A DNA stretch of 64,000 nt from Roseateles saccharophilus. GTDB taxonomy: Bacteria > Pseudomonadota > Gammaproteobacteria > Burkholderiales > Burkholderiaceae_C. A model generated the notes under the pieces. The model had not been told where the DNA came from. It searched no databases and saw only the letters and a program-made list of their open reading frames with translations. The position numbers and the translations under genes were made by a program. Below, one piece after another: positions 1-8,609 of the stretch (positions are counted from its first letter, which is position 1; each line of letters begins with the position of its first letter). The stretch is taken from the NCBI RefSeq assembly GCF_004342485.1, contig NZ_SMBU01000002.1:1-64000 (forward strand), written 5' to 3'.

Positions 1-681
1 CTGCAGGACAAACCCCTGCACGAAGTGCTGGACCTCAAGGGACGGCTGCGCGCCAGCCGCGAGGAGCTGTTCGAGGCGCTGAGCACCGAGCGGCTGAGCC
101 CCACGCACCGCTTCGTCGCCGACGAGATCCTGCAGCACATCGAGCAGATCGAGCAGCGCATCGCCCGCATGGACCAGTACCTGCTGGACGGCTTGCAACC
201 GTGGCAGGCCCAGTTGAACCTGCTGCAGACCCTGCCGGGCATCGACCAGATCGGCGCGGCGATGCTGCTGGTGGAGATCGGCGCGGACATGGATGCCTTC
301 GGCAGTGCTGAGCGACTGGCCAGCTGGGTGGGCATCTGCCCGGGCAACAACGAGAGCGCCGGCAAGCGCAAGAGTGGGCGCATCCGCCGCGGCAATGCCT
401 GGGTGCGCCGGCTACTGTGCGAGTTCGCCCAGGCCGCGGCGCGAACGCGCTGCGCCTTCAAGGACAAGTTCCAGGCGCTGGCCATCCGCAAGGGCCACAG
501 GAAGTCCGTCGTCGCGCTGGCGCACAAGATCCTGCGCACGGTCTACGCCATGCTCAGCAGCGGCACCCATTACCAGGACCGGGTCGTCGACTACGAGGCG
601 TTGAACGTGGCGCGCAACGCTCCGCGCTGGCTCAAGATGCTGAGCAAGCACGGCTTCATCGCCACACCCGCCGCCGCCTGA
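1..681 (+). CDS. IS110-family transposase, C-terminal part (5' end outside the window)
   Basis: The frame is open from base 1, so the gene starts upstream and only about 226 residues are visible. They hold the C-terminal Transposase_20-type domain: a helix-hairpin-helix-like TLPGIDQIGAAMLLVEIG stretch, then SWVGICPGNNESAGKRKSG, the region that carries the conserved serine in IS110 transposases, and the basic RRGNAWVRRLL segment. The N-terminal RuvC-like DEDD half is outside the window. IS110 enzymes insert and excise the element guided by a structured RNA encoded in a non-coding end. Only about 80 bases separate this stop codon from the next gene, too few for the guide RNA, so I infer that it would lie upstream of the transposase. 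A GTG at 25 is an internal codon, not the start. Confidence 0.85.
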   Translation: MQDKPLHEVLDLKGRLRASREELFEALSTERLSPTHRFVADEILQHIEQIEQRIARMDQYLLDGLQPWQAQLNLLQTLPGIDQIGAAMLLVEIGADMDAFGSAERLASWVGICPGNNESAGKRKSGRIRRGNAWVRRLLCEFAQAAARTRCAFKDKFQALAIRKGHRKSVVALAHKILRTVYAMLSSGTHYQDRVVDYEALNVARNAPRWLKMLSKHGFIATPAAA

Positions 682-761
682 CGCGTCCTCCCATCGCGCC
701 CCAACGCTCCGGCCGGCGTCAGGTCAGGCGTCGTCACGTCCGGCAGGAGAGGTCTTCCACA
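1..761 (+). mobile_element. Right end of an IS110-family insertion sequence
   Basis: The transposase and the 80 bases after it form the visible end of the element. IS110 elements lack clear terminal inverted repeats, so the exact right boundary cannot be read; it lies between the transposase stop at 681 and the bpt stop at 762. The host gene bpt appears to keep its natural C-terminus. Confidence 0.5.
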
Positions 762-1505
762 TTAAGCCTCTGGGGCGGCGTCGGTCCAGACGCCGTCTTG
801 CAGGACTTGGTGCGGCCTGAAGCCGGACTTGTAGGCCATCTTGGGGCTCTCCTCGATCCAGTAGCCCAGGTAGAGGTGGCTGAGCTTGAGCTCCCTGGTC
901 TGCTGGATCTGCCACAGCACGCCATAGGTGCCGTAGCTGGCGTCCACGTCCGGGTCGTAGAAGGTGTAGACCGCCGAAAGGCCGTCGCTGAGGATGTCCA
1001 GGATGGACACCATGCGCAGCGGCGCGCTGCCGTCTGGCATGGGTTCGCGGAACTCCACGAGGCGCGAGTTGATGCGGCTCTGCAGCAGGAACTGCGTGTA
1101 CTGGTCGACGCTGTCGTGGTCCATGCCGCCGCCGCTGTGCCGGCCAGCCTGGTAGCGCAGGTAGAGGGCGTAGTGCTCGGGCGAATAGCCCAGGCGCATG
1201 ACCTTGGCCTGCAACCGGCGATGGGCCTTCCAGGCGCGGCGCTGAGAGCGGCTGGGCTCGAAGCGGTCCACCGGCACGCGCAGCGGGACGCAGGCGCGGC
1301 ACTGGTCGCAGTAGGGGCGGTAGGTGAACAGGCCGCTGCGGCGAAAGCCCGCGGCGACGAGGTTGGAATAGGCGTCGGCGTGGATCAGGTGGCTGGGCGT
1401 GGCGACCTGGGAGCGCGCCTGGCGCCCCGGCACATAGCTGCAGGGGTAGGCAGCCGTGGCGTAGAACTGGATCTGCGCAAGGGGCAGTTCTTTGGGATGG
1501 GTCAC
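762..1505 (-). CDS. bpt: Aspartate/glutamate leucyltransferase (N-degron pathway)
   Basis: Bpt moves leucine from Leu-tRNA onto proteins that start with Asp or Glu, creating a primary destabilising residue for ClpS/ClpAP degradation in the cytoplasm. The 247-residue product has the normal length. It shows the N-terminal [12 protein letters not shown] segment, the [14 protein letters not shown] cysteine cluster typical of ATE-type transferases, and the C-terminal [16 protein letters not shown] motif, which is strongly conserved in the family. I chose the GTG at 1505 because the family begins with [14 protein letters not shown] and because GTGA overlaps the aat stop by four bases, which implies translational coupling. 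An IS110 end lies directly downstream. Confidence 0.93.
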   Translation of the reverse strand: MTHPKELPLAQIQFYATAAYPCSYVPGRQARSQVATPSHLIHADAYSNLVAAGFRRSGLFTYRPYCDQCRACVPLRVPVDRFEPSRSQRRAWKAHRRLQAKVMRLGYSPEHYALYLRYQAGRHSGGGMDHDSVDQYTQFLLQSRINSRLVEFREPMPDGSAPLRMVSILDILSDGLSAVYTFYDPDVDASYGTYGVLWQIQQTRELKLSHLYLGYWIEESPKMAYKSGFRPHQVLQDGVWTDAAPEA

Positions 1506-2236
1506 GTCGAAGTCAGCAGGTGCCGGTGCCAGTAGTCCGGATGATAGGTCCACGGCCGCGGCGAGGGCCGGCCGACATGGGCGGCAAGATGGGCTTCGAA
1601 CACGTTTCTCGGCACTTCGGCGGCCCCCAGCGAGGCCAGGTGGCGGGTGTTCTGCTGGCAGTCGATCCAGGGGATGCCGAACTCGCGGCACAGGCAGACC
1701 AGCGCGCACAGCGCGATCTTGGAGGCGTCGGTGCGGCGCATGAACATCGACTCGCCGTAAAACATGCGGCCGAGGTTGACACCATAGAGGCCGCCGGCGA
1801 GCTCGTCGTCGGCCCAGGTCTCGATGCTGTGCATGGCCGGCCAGGCCAGGTAGGCGGCCTGCAGCTCGGGCACGATCCAGCTGCCGCTCTGGCCGTCGCG
1901 CGGCACGCCGGCGCATGCCTGCATCACGGCGGTGCGATCGAAGTCGACGCGGATCTCGCAGCCCGGCGTTGCGGCGAAACGCTGCACCGTCTTGCGCAGC
2001 GAGCGTGACAGCCTGAAATCGGTCGTCTTCAGCACCATGCGCGGGTCGGGTGCCCACCACAGCGGCGGCTGGCCGGGGCCGTACCAGGGGAAGATGCCGC
2101 GCCGGTAGGCCGCCTCCAGCCGCGCCGGCGTCAGCATGCCGCCGGCGGCGAGCAGGCCGGGCGCGTCGGTTTGCGGGCCGAGGGCGTGCGAGCTCGGGGG
2201 GAAGTCGAGTGTGGCCTCGTCCAGCCAGTCGATCAT
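1502..2236 (-). CDS. aat: Leucyl/phenylalanyl-tRNA--protein transferase
   Basis: Aat adds Leu or Phe from aminoacyl-tRNA to proteins with N-terminal Arg or Lys, marking them for ClpS/ClpAP. The 244-residue protein has the family blocks [20 protein letters not shown] near residue 50 and the [18 protein letters not shown] block near residue 155, followed by the conserved [18 protein letters not shown] region. The ATG shares one base with the stop of the upstream chemoreceptor gene (TGATG), and its own stop overlaps bpt. With bpt it covers both basic and acidic secondary N-degrons. Confidence 0.95.
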   Translation of the reverse strand: MIDWLDEATLDFPPSSHALGPQTDAPGLLAAGGMLTPARLEAAYRRGIFPWYGPGQPPLWWAPDPRMVLKTTDFRLSRSLRKTVQRFAATPGCEIRVDFDRTAVMQACAGVPRDGQSGSWIVPELQAAYLAWPAMHSIETWADDELAGGLYGVNLGRMFYGESMFMRRTDASKIALCALVCLCREFGIPWIDCQQNTRHLASLGAAEVPRNVFEAHLAAHVGRPSPRPWTYHPDYWHRHLLTST

Positions 2237-4038
2237 CAGCGGCTGATGCGGAAGGTGGCGACGATCTGCGACAGCTGCGCGGCCTGGTCCTTCAGGCTCT
2301 CGGCCGCGGCGGCGGACTGCTCGACGAGGGCGGCATTCTGTTGCGTCATCTGGTCGAGTTGCATGACGGCGGTGTTGACCTCGCCGATGCCGCGGCTCTG
2401 CTCGGCCGCGCCGGCGCTGATCTCGGTGACGATGGCGGTCACGCTCTGCACACTGCGCAGGATCTCCTGCGTGGTCTGGGCACTTTCGTCGACGAGGCGG
2501 CTGCCGTCGGCGACCCGCGCCACGCTGCCACCGATCAGGCCCTTGATCTCCTTGGCGGCTTCGGCGCTGCGCTGGGCCAGAGCCCGCACCTCGCCGGCCA
2601 CGACGGCGAAGCCACGGCCCTGCTCGCCGGCGCGCGCGGCCTCCACCGCCGCGTTCAGCGCCAGGATATTGGTCTGGAAGGCGATGCCGTCGATGGTGCC
2701 GATGATGTCGTTGATGCGCGTCGAGCTGGCGCTGATCTCCTGCATCGTCGTGGCTACCTGCTGGGCCACTTCGCCGCCGCGCTGGGCCACGTCGGCGGTG
2801 CTGCGGGCATGGCCGTCGGCCTCCCGGGCCTGGTCGGCGCTGCGCTGCACGGTCTGCGTGATGTGCTGCATGGACGAGGCCGTCTCCTCCAGGCTGGCCG
2901 CGGCGCTCTCGGTGCGGCCGCTCAGGTCCTGGGCGCCGGCGGCGATCTCGCGCGAGGCCGTTGCGATGGACTCGGCGCTGGCCGCCACGCCGCGCATGAC
3001 CGACTCGATCTGCGACACGAACTGGTTGAAGGCACGCGCGATGTCGCTCAGCTCGTCCTCGCCGGCGTCGTTCAGGCGCTGGGTCAGGTCGCCGCCGCCG
3101 GCGCTGCCGATCTGCAGCATCGCGTCCTTCACGACGACGAGGCGGTGCAGCAGCGAGTTGACCAGCCAGGTCGCGAATAGCGCCGCGCCGGCCAGCAGGA
3201 GCACGAGCGCGATGCCGGCGTCGCGCAGCAGCGCGCTCAGCGAGGCCAGCGCCTCGCCGCGCTCGGCGGCCGTGACGAGCAGCCAGTCGGTGCCGGCGAC
3301 GGGCGCGGCGCGCAGGAAGAAGCTGTGCTCGCCCACAGTGACCTCGACGAGCTCGTCCGCGCCCGCGCCGATCAGCCTGGCGGGCGTCAGGTCGGCCGCC
3401 AGCTCGGTCATCGGCTTGAGCGTCAGCGCCGCGTTGGGGTGGGCAATGATCTTGCCCTCCTTGTCGGCCAGGAAGGCGAAGCCCGAGGGCGTGGGCTTGA
3501 GCTGGTTGATCGTCGTGACGACCTCGTCCAGCGTCACGTCCGAGCCGGCCACGCCCTTGATCTCGCCGCCGGCCCGGATCGCGTAGGCGAAGGTGACGAC
3601 CAGTTTCTTCGACGACGCGGCGATGTAGGGCGCCGTCAGCACCGGCTCCTGGCTCGTCGCCGCGAGCTTGTACCAGGCACGCGACGTGGGGTCGTAGTCG
3701 GCGGCGCGCTGGCGGTCCGGCACGGACACCATGCGCTTGTCGGCGCCGCCGACATAGGCCAGGTCCAGCGCGCCCGAGGTCTGGCCCTGCTGCAGTGCCG
3801 GCACCGGGTCGGCGGCGGCCAGGGCGGGCGCCATGGCCTGCACGACATGCTTCTGCCCATTGGCCCAGGACGCGATGCGGTCCGCCTGGGCCTGGCCATT
3901 GGCGCCGAGCTGCGCGGCCAGATCGTGCAGGATGGTGCTGCGCGCGGCGCGGTAGCTGGTCAGCGTGGCCAGCAGCACCGACACCACCATCAGCCCCAGA
4001 CAGGCCGCCAGCAGGCGACTCTTGATCGTCTTCAGCAT
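2236..4038 (-). CDS. Methyl-accepting chemotaxis protein
   Basis: A 600-residue transmembrane chemoreceptor. It has an N-terminal membrane segment (about residues 8-28), a periplasmic Cache-type sensor with the [11 protein letters not shown] block, a second membrane segment (about 275-297, [17 protein letters not shown]), a HAMP domain and a long cytoplasmic coiled coil. The signalling tip contains the highly conserved [20 protein letters not shown] motif. Cache sensors usually bind amino acids or organic acids; the ligand cannot be read. The protein ends in VATFRISR and lacks a C-terminal WETF-type CheR tether. Start ATG 4038 is preceded by a purine-rich GAGGGAG. No che genes are nearby, so it must feed a distant Che pathway. 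Its coupling to aat (TGATG) is odd for a chemoreceptor. Confidence 0.93.
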   Translation of the reverse strand: MLKTIKSRLLAACLGLMVVSVLLATLTSYRAARSTILHDLAAQLGANGQAQADRIASWANGQKHVVQAMAPALAAADPVPALQQGQTSGALDLAYVGGADKRMVSVPDRQRAADYDPTSRAWYKLAATSQEPVLTAPYIAASSKKLVVTFAYAIRAGGEIKGVAGSDVTLDEVVTTINQLKPTPSGFAFLADKEGKIIAHPNAALTLKPMTELAADLTPARLIGAGADELVEVTVGEHSFFLRAAPVAGTDWLLVTAAERGEALASLSALLRDAGIALVLLLAGAALFATWLVNSLLHRLVVVKDAMLQIGSAGGGDLTQRLNDAGEDELSDIARAFNQFVSQIESVMRGVAASAESIATASREIAAGAQDLSGRTESAAASLEETASSMQHITQTVQRSADQAREADGHARSTADVAQRGGEVAQQVATTMQEISASSTRINDIIGTIDGIAFQTNILALNAAVEAARAGEQGRGFAVVAGEVRALAQRSAEAAKEIKGLIGGSVARVADGSRLVDESAQTTQEILRSVQSVTAIVTEISAGAAEQSRGIGEVNTAVMQLDQMTQQNAALVEQSAAAAESLKDQAAQLSQIVATFRISR

Positions 4039-4089
4039 CGCATCTCCCTCGGCGTGGATGGCAACCTGGCCATGGTAGCTTTGCACCCC

Positions 4090-4458
4090 ATGATCACCGT
4101 CTATGGAATTCCCAACTGCGACACCGTCAAGCGCGCCCGCGCCTGGCTGGCCGGACAAGGCCTGGATGCCGCCTTCCACGACTTCAAGAAGCAGGGCGTG
4201 CCGGCCGAGCTCTTGCCGGCCTGGCTGAAGGCCTTCGGCCGCGATCGCCTCGTCAACCGCGCCGGCACGACCTGGCGCAAGCTGGACGAGGCGACCAAGG
4301 CCGCCGTCGTCGACGACGCCAGCGCCACGGCGCTGATGCTGGCCGAGCCCAGCGTCATCAAGCGGCCCGTGGTGTACTGGCCGGACGGCCGCTGGACGCT
4401 CGGATTCAGTGCGGACGAGTTCGAGAAGGGTGCGCTTTCTGCACCAAATAAGGGCTGA
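4090..4458 (+). CDS. ArsC/Spx-family (YffB-like) protein
   Basis: A 122-residue thioredoxin-fold protein of the ArsC/Spx group. It opens with [19 protein letters not shown], where the single active-site cysteine is in PNCDT, as in YffB rather than the CxxC of Spx. The central [10 protein letters not shown] and the C-terminal [19 protein letters not shown], with the R-P pair before a strand, are family hallmarks. YffB-like proteins have been proposed to be glutathione-dependent reductases; the physiological substrate is unknown. It is divergent from the chemoreceptor, with 51 bases between the two start codons. Confidence 0.85.
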   Translation: MITVYGIPNCDTVKRARAWLAGQGLDAAFHDFKKQGVPAELLPAWLKAFGRDRLVNRAGTTWRKLDEATKAAVVDDASATALMLAEPSVIKRPVVYWPDGRWTLGFSADEFEKGALSAPNKG

Positions 4459-4544
4459 GTGCTTCTTTGTGGTGCCTGTCTGTCGAAGGGCCACGCCTTA
4501 AAAGCGGGCATTGAATTTGCTGTTTCGGTGCGAACCGGTTCGGC

Positions 4545-5795
4545 TTGGTGCATGTCGCCCAAGTCTGGAGCCTGTGGCCGGAGACAGCGTTGGAGTCATC
4601 GATCAAGCAGGGCGCGGATGCGCTCTTCATCCTCCTGGGCGCCATCATGGTGCTCGCCATGCATGCGGGTTTTGCCTTCCTGGAACTGGGCACCGTGCGC
4701 AAGAAGAACCAGGTCAATGCGTTGGTGAAGATCCTCGTGGACTTCGCCGTGTCCACGCTGGCCTATTTCCTCGTCGGCTACCTCGTCGCCTACGGCACCC
4801 ATTTCTTCACCGGTGCGGAGACGCTGGCGCAGAAGAACGGCTATGAGCTCGTCAAGTTCTTTTTCCTGCTGACCTTCGCGGCGGCCATTCCCGCCATCGT
4901 GTCGGGCGGCATCGCCGAGCGAGCTCGCTTCGGCCCGCAGCTGGCGGCTACCTCGGTCATCGTCGGCTTCGTCTACCCGTTCTTCGAGGGGGTCGCGTGG
5001 AACCAGGCCTTCGGCATCCAGGCCTGGCTGAAGGCGGCCACGGGCGCGGAGTTCCATGACTTCGCCGGCAGCGTCGTCGTGCACGCGGTGGGCGGCTGGA
5101 TCGGCCTGGCGGCCGTGCTGCTGCTCGGCCCGCGTCTGAACCGCTACCGCAAGGACGGCGCGATGAGCGCCCACCCGCCTTCCAGCATCCCCTTCCTGGC
5201 CCTGGGCGCCTGGGTGCTGACGGTGGGCTGGTTCGGCTTCAACGTGATGAGCGCGCAGACGCTGGACAAGATGTCCGGCCTCGTCGCCGTCAACTCCCTG
5301 ATGGCCATGGTGGGCGGCACGCTGGTGGCCACGCTGCTGGGCCGCAACGACCCCGGCTTCGCCTATAACGGCCCGCTGGCCGGGCTGGTGGCCGTCTGCG
5401 CGGGCTCCGACCTGATGCACCCGCTGGGCGCCCTCGTCACCGGCGGCGTGGCCGGCTGGCTGTTCGTGCGGTTCTTCACGCTGACGCAGAACCGCTGGAA
5501 GATCGACGACGTGCTCGGCGTCTGGCCGCTGCACGGCCTGTGCGGCGCCTGGGGCGGCATCGCCTGCGGCATCTTCGGCCAGAAGGCGCTGGGCGGCATC
5601 GGCGGCGTGAGCTTCGTCGCGCAGCTCGCCGGCACGCTGGGCGGCGTGGCCTGGGCGCTGGCGGGCGGCTTCGTCGTCTACGGCCTGATCCGCAAGTTCG
5701 TCGGCCTGAGGCTGGACGCCGAGCAGGAGTTCGAGGGCGCCGACCTGTCCATCCACAAGATCGGCTCGACCCCTGATCGTGAGGTCAGCTGGTAA
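4545..5795 (+). CDS. amt: Ammonium transporter, Amt family
   Basis: About 416 residues with eleven predicted membrane spans, the Amt/Mep/Rh fold that conducts ammonium across the inner membrane. The twin pore histidines are visible in VVVHAVGGWIGLAA and in GVWPLHGLCGAWGG. The N-terminal LELGTVRKKNQVNALVKIL loop resembles the short Amt variant of betaproteobacteria. No glnK gene is adjacent, unlike many amt loci. The start is uncertain: TTG 4545 or GTG 4548 give a cytoplasmic leader without a clear ribosome-binding site. A hairpin with a T-run follows the gene. Confidence 0.9.
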   Translation: MVHVAQVWSLWPETALESSIKQGADALFILLGAIMVLAMHAGFAFLELGTVRKKNQVNALVKILVDFAVSTLAYFLVGYLVAYGTHFFTGAETLAQKNGYELVKFFFLLTFAAAIPAIVSGGIAERARFGPQLAATSVIVGFVYPFFEGVAWNQAFGIQAWLKAATGAEFHDFAGSVVVHAVGGWIGLAAVLLLGPRLNRYRKDGAMSAHPPSSIPFLALGAWVLTVGWFGFNVMSAQTLDKMSGLVAVNSLMAMVGGTLVATLLGRNDPGFAYNGPLAGLVAVCAGSDLMHPLGALVTGGVAGWLFVRFFTLTQNRWKIDDVLGVWPLHGLCGAWGGIACGIFGQKALGGIGGVSFVAQLAGTLGGVAWALAGGFVVYGLIRKFVGLRLDAEQEFEGADLSIHKIGSTPDREVSW

Positions 5796-5817
5796 GCTGG
5801 CCCGACACTCTCCAAAC

Positions 5818-5837
5818 GGCCCCTCGGGGCCTTTTTT
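5818..5837 (+). terminator. Rho-independent terminator after amt
   Basis: GGCCC at 5818-5822 pairs with GGGCC at 5827-5831 around a four-base loop and is followed by six T at 5832-5837. It ends only four bases before the ribE start codon, so ribE has almost no room for a separate leader; its promoter may lie inside the amt 3' end, or the hairpin acts as an attenuator. Confidence 0.75.
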
Positions 5838-5841
5838 CATC

Positions 5842-6546
5842 ATGTTCACAGGCATCGTCCAGGGCGTCGCCCGCGTCGAATCCATCGAGGCCCGCGAGGG
5901 CCTGCACACCCTGCACCTGAAGTTCCCCCAGGGTTTCGACGCGGAACTGGCCATCGGCGCCAGCGTGTCCTGCGACGGTGTCTGCCTGACCGTCACCGAG
6001 CGCCCCGCGCCCGGCGTGGCCAGCTTCGACGTGATGGCGCAGACGCTGCGACTGACGACGCTCGGCGGGCTGATGGTGGGCTCCGGCCTGAATGTCGAGC
6101 GCGCCGCGAAGGAGGGCGTCGAGATCGGCGGCCACCCGCTGTCCGGCCATGTCGACGTGTCCGCGCGCATCGCCGAGATCCGCCGGCCCGACAACAACCA
6201 CGTCATCCGTTTCGCGCTGCCGGCACCGTGGATGCGCTATGTGTTCGCCAAGGGCTATATCGGCGTCAACGGCTGCAGCCTGACGGTGGCCGAGGCCCGG
6301 CGCGAGCGCGATGGCTCGGGCTGGTTCGAGGTCTGGCTCATCCCCGAGACGCTGCGCATGACGACCTTCGGCGACAAGACCGTGGGCGACGCGGTGCACA
6401 TCGAGATCGAGCGCAGCACCCAGGTCGTCGTCGACACCGTGCGCGACGCGCTGGACGAGAAGCTCGGGCCCTTGCTGCCGGTGCTGGAGGCCATCGCTGC
6501 GGAGCGCGGCATCGACATCACCCAGCTTGCACTCAGCAAATCTTGA
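5842..6546 (+). CDS. ribE: Riboflavin synthase, alpha chain
   Basis: A 234-residue enzyme that dismutates two molecules of 6,7-dimethyl-8-ribityllumazine into riboflavin and the pyrimidinedione. It starts with the diagnostic MFTGIVQG and has two tandem lumazine-binding domains (about residues 1-97 and 98-200), each with the conserved cores: SVSCDGVCLTV in the first and YIGVNGCSLTVAEA in the second. GHPLSGHVD opens the second repeat. No other rib gene is adjacent. The start is unambiguous from the N-terminal motif, although the ribosome-binding region coincides with the T-run of the preceding terminator. Confidence 0.95.
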   Translation: MFTGIVQGVARVESIEAREGLHTLHLKFPQGFDAELAIGASVSCDGVCLTVTERPAPGVASFDVMAQTLRLTTLGGLMVGSGLNVERAAKEGVEIGGHPLSGHVDVSARIAEIRRPDNNHVIRFALPAPWMRYVFAKGYIGVNGCSLTVAEARRERDGSGWFEVWLIPETLRMTTFGDKTVGDAVHIEIERSTQVVVDTVRDALDEKLGPLLPVLEAIAAERGIDITQLALSKS

Positions 6547-6578
6547 TGCTTTCTTGATGCCGCCCGCCGCGTTCTTGT
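6541..6578. promoter_or_regulatory. Helically phased TCTTG repeats upstream of kdp
   Basis: TCTTGATGC occurs at 6541-6549 and 6552-6560, and TCTTG again at 6573-6577. The starts are 11 and 21 bases apart, one and two helical turns, as expected for an OmpR-family regulator such as KdpE binding tandem direct repeats. The first copy overlaps the ribE stop codon. Binding is inferred only. Confidence 0.35.
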
Positions 6579-6607
6579 CGGCGGTTTGACGGCCCGATTT
6601 CCAGAAT

Positions 6608-6629
6608 CACCTCCATCGTTATGGAGGTG
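6608..6629 (+). promoter_or_regulatory. Hairpin enclosing the first ribosome-binding site of the kdp operon
   Basis: CACCTCCAT at 6608-6616 is perfectly complementary to ATGGAGGTG at 6621-6629, with loop CGTT. The right arm contains the Shine-Dalgarno GGAGGT (6623-6628), three bases before the ATG at 6632. In the mRNA this would mask the ribosome-binding site of the first gene of the operon. Confidence 0.6.
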
Positions 6630-6631
6630 TC

Positions 6632-6727
6632 ATGGACATCGTTTTTCTCGGTCTCTGCGCGGCCCTCGCGCTCGTGACCGGTCTCGCGGCCTGGGGCTGC
6701 GACAAGCTGGCGCGGAGGAAGTCATGA
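6632..6727 (+). CDS. 31-residue membrane protein preceding kdpF
   Basis: A 31-codon reading frame with one hydrophobic helix ([19 protein letters not shown]) followed by a short [10 protein letters not shown] tail. It has a strong Shine-Dalgarno (GGAGGT) and its TGA overlaps the kdpF ATG in an ATGA, so it is very probably translated and coupled to the Kdp subunits. Similar very small single-span proteins precede kdpF in other proteobacteria as far as I recall; no function is known to me. A role in assembly or stability of the complex, like KdpF, is only a guess. Confidence 0.65.
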   Translation: MDIVFLGLCAALALVTGLAAWGCDKLARRKS

Positions 6728-6816
6728 ACGGCTTCGAACTCGCCGCGACCATCCTCGTCGTGGGCTTGGTGGTCTACCTTTTCTGGGCCCTGTTGTTCCC
6801 GGAGGATCTGTCATGA
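6724..6816 (+). CDS. kdpF: Potassium-transporting ATPase subunit F
   Basis: A 30-residue single-span protein ([20 protein letters not shown]) ending PEDLS, matching the KdpF pattern of one helix followed by a P-E turn. KdpF stabilises the KdpABC complex in the inner membrane. It overlaps both neighbours by ATGA (6724-6727 and 6813-6816). Confidence 0.85.
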   Translation: MNGFELAATILVVGLVVYLFWALLFPEDLS

Positions 6817-8609
6817 GCAGCTCCGCCTGGATTCAGCTCATTGCCTTCCTCGTCGTGCTGTTCGCGCTGGCCTGGCCGCTGGCGCGCTGGATATACGCGG
6901 CGATGGAGGGCCGGGTCGATTGGCTGCGCCGCTTCGAGCGCGGCCTGCTCAGGCTGGCCGGCGTCGACGCCGACGCCGAACAGGGCTGGCTGCGCTATGC
7001 ACTTGGGCTGCTGATCTTCAATGCGCTGGGCGTCTTCGTGGTCTATGCGCTGCAGCGCCTGCAGCCCTGGCTGCCGCTGAACCCGCAGGGCATGGCCGCC
7101 GTCACGCCGGACTCGGCCTTCAACACCGCCGTCTCCTTCGTGACCAACACGAACTGGCAGGGCTATGGCGGCGAGACGACGATGAGCTATCTGACCCAGA
7201 TGCTCGCACTGACGGTGCAGAACTTCTTCTCCGCCGCCACCGGCATCGCCGTCGTCGTGGCCCTAGTGCGCGGCTTCGCGCGCCACACCGGCCGGGCCAT
7301 CGGCAACGTCTGGACCGACCTGACCCGCGCGACGCTGTGGGTGCTGTTGCCGCTGTCCCTGGTGTTCGCGCTGGTGCTGGCCGGCATGGGCGTCGTGCAG
7401 ACACTCAAGCCCTACCAGGACGTGACCACCATCGAGGCGCAGAGCTGGCAGGAGCCCAAGGTCGGTGCCGACGGCCAGCCGCTCAAGGGGGCCGACGGCC
7501 AGCCCGTCATGGAGGACAAGCACGGCCAGAGCCAGACCATCGCGCTCGGGCCGGTGGCCTCGCAGCTGTCGATCAAGATGCTGGGCACCAACGGCGGCGG
7601 CTTCTTCAACGCCAATTCCGCCCATCCCTTCGAGAACCCGACGGCCGCGACCAATGCGCTGCAGATGCTGTCCATCTTCCTGATCCCGGCGGCGCTGTGC
7701 TTCGTCATGGGCCGGCAGGTGGGCGACATGCGCCAGGGCTGGGCGCTGCTGGGCGCGATGACGGCGATGTTCGTCGTCGCCGTGGTCGTCGCGACGTCGG
7801 CGGAGCAGGCCGGCAATCCGCAGCTCGCGAAGCTGGGCGTGGACGCGGCCCAGAGCGCCGCGCAGTCCGGCGGCAACATGGAAGGCAAGGAGGTGCGCTT
7901 CGGCATCGAGGCCTCGTCGCTGTTCGCCGTCATCACGACGGCCGCCAGCTGCGGCGCCGTCAACGCGATGCACGACAGCTTCACACCGCTCGGCGGCCTG
8001 GTGCCCCTGGTCATGATGCAGCTCGGCGAGGTCGTCTTCGGCGGCGTCGGCGCGGGCCTGTACGGCATGCTGGTGTTCGCCATCCTGGCCGTCTTCGTCG
8101 CCGGGCTGATGATCGGCCGCACGCCTGAGTACCTCGGCAAGAAGATCGAGGCGCATGAGATGAAGATGGTGTCGCTGGCCATCCTGCTGACGCCGCTCGC
8201 GGTGCTCGTCGGCACAGCCATCGCCGTCGTCGTGGAGCCGGGCAAGGCCGGCATTGCGGCGCCCGGCGCCCATGGCTTCAGCGAGGTGCTGTACGCCTTC
8301 TCGTCCGCCGGCAACAACAACGGCAGCGCCTTTGCCGGTCTGTCGGCCAACACGCCCTTCTACAACCTGCTGCTGGGCCTGGTGATGTGGGTCGGCCGCT
8401 TCGGTGTCATCGTGCCGGTGCTGGCCATGGCCGGCTCGCTGGTGGGCAAGAAACGCCTGGCCCCGGGCGAGGGCACGCTGCCCACGCATGGCCCGCTGTT
8501 CGTCGTGCTGCTGATCGGCACCGTGCTGCTGGTCGGTCTTCTGAACTATGTGCCGGCGCTGGCCCTGGGGCCCGTCGTCGAGCATCTGATGCTGTGGGGT
8601 GCGCAATGA
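6813..8609 (+). CDS. kdpA: Potassium-transporting ATPase, K+-channel-like subunit KdpA
   Basis: A 598-residue inner membrane subunit related to SKT channels that selects and carries K+ in the high-affinity KdpFABC pump. The selectivity loops can be seen: [50 protein letters not shown] and [14 protein letters not shown]. The length is slightly above the usual 557-600 range because of a charged insert near residues 210-235 (repeated GADGQP). It overlaps kdpF and kdpB by ATGA. In characterised systems it is made under K+ limitation through KdpDE, both present here. Confidence 0.98.
   Translation: MSSSAWIQLIAFLVVLFALAWPLARWIYAAMEGRVDWLRRFERGLLRLAGVDADAEQGWLRYALGLLIFNALGVFVVYALQRLQPWLPLNPQGMAAVTPDSAFNTAVSFVTNTNWQGYGGETTMSYLTQMLALTVQNFFSAATGIAVVVALVRGFARHTGRAIGNVWTDLTRATLWVLLPLSLVFALVLAGMGVVQTLKPYQDVTTIEAQSWQEPKVGADGQPLKGADGQPVMEDKHGQSQTIALGPVASQLSIKMLGTNGGGFFNANSAHPFENPTAATNALQMLSIFLIPAALCFVMGRQVGDMRQGWALLGAMTAMFVVAVVVATSAEQAGNPQLAKLGVDAAQSAAQSGGNMEGKEVRFGIEASSLFAVITTAASCGAVNAMHDSFTPLGGLVPLVMMQLGEVVFGGVGAGLYGMLVFAILAVFVAGLMIGRTPEYLGKKIEAHEMKMVSLAILLTPLAVLVGTAIAVVVEPGKAGIAAPGAHGFSEVLYAFSSAGNNNGSAFAGLSANTPFYNLLLGLVMWVGRFGVIVPVLAMAGSLVGKKRLAPGEGTLPTHGPLFVVLLIGTVLLVGLLNYVPALALGPVVEHLMLWGAQ

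Noticed and set aside
5796-5841. FMN riboswitch before riboflavin synthase
   Set aside because: The gap is 46 bases and filled by a terminator, too short for the aptamer.
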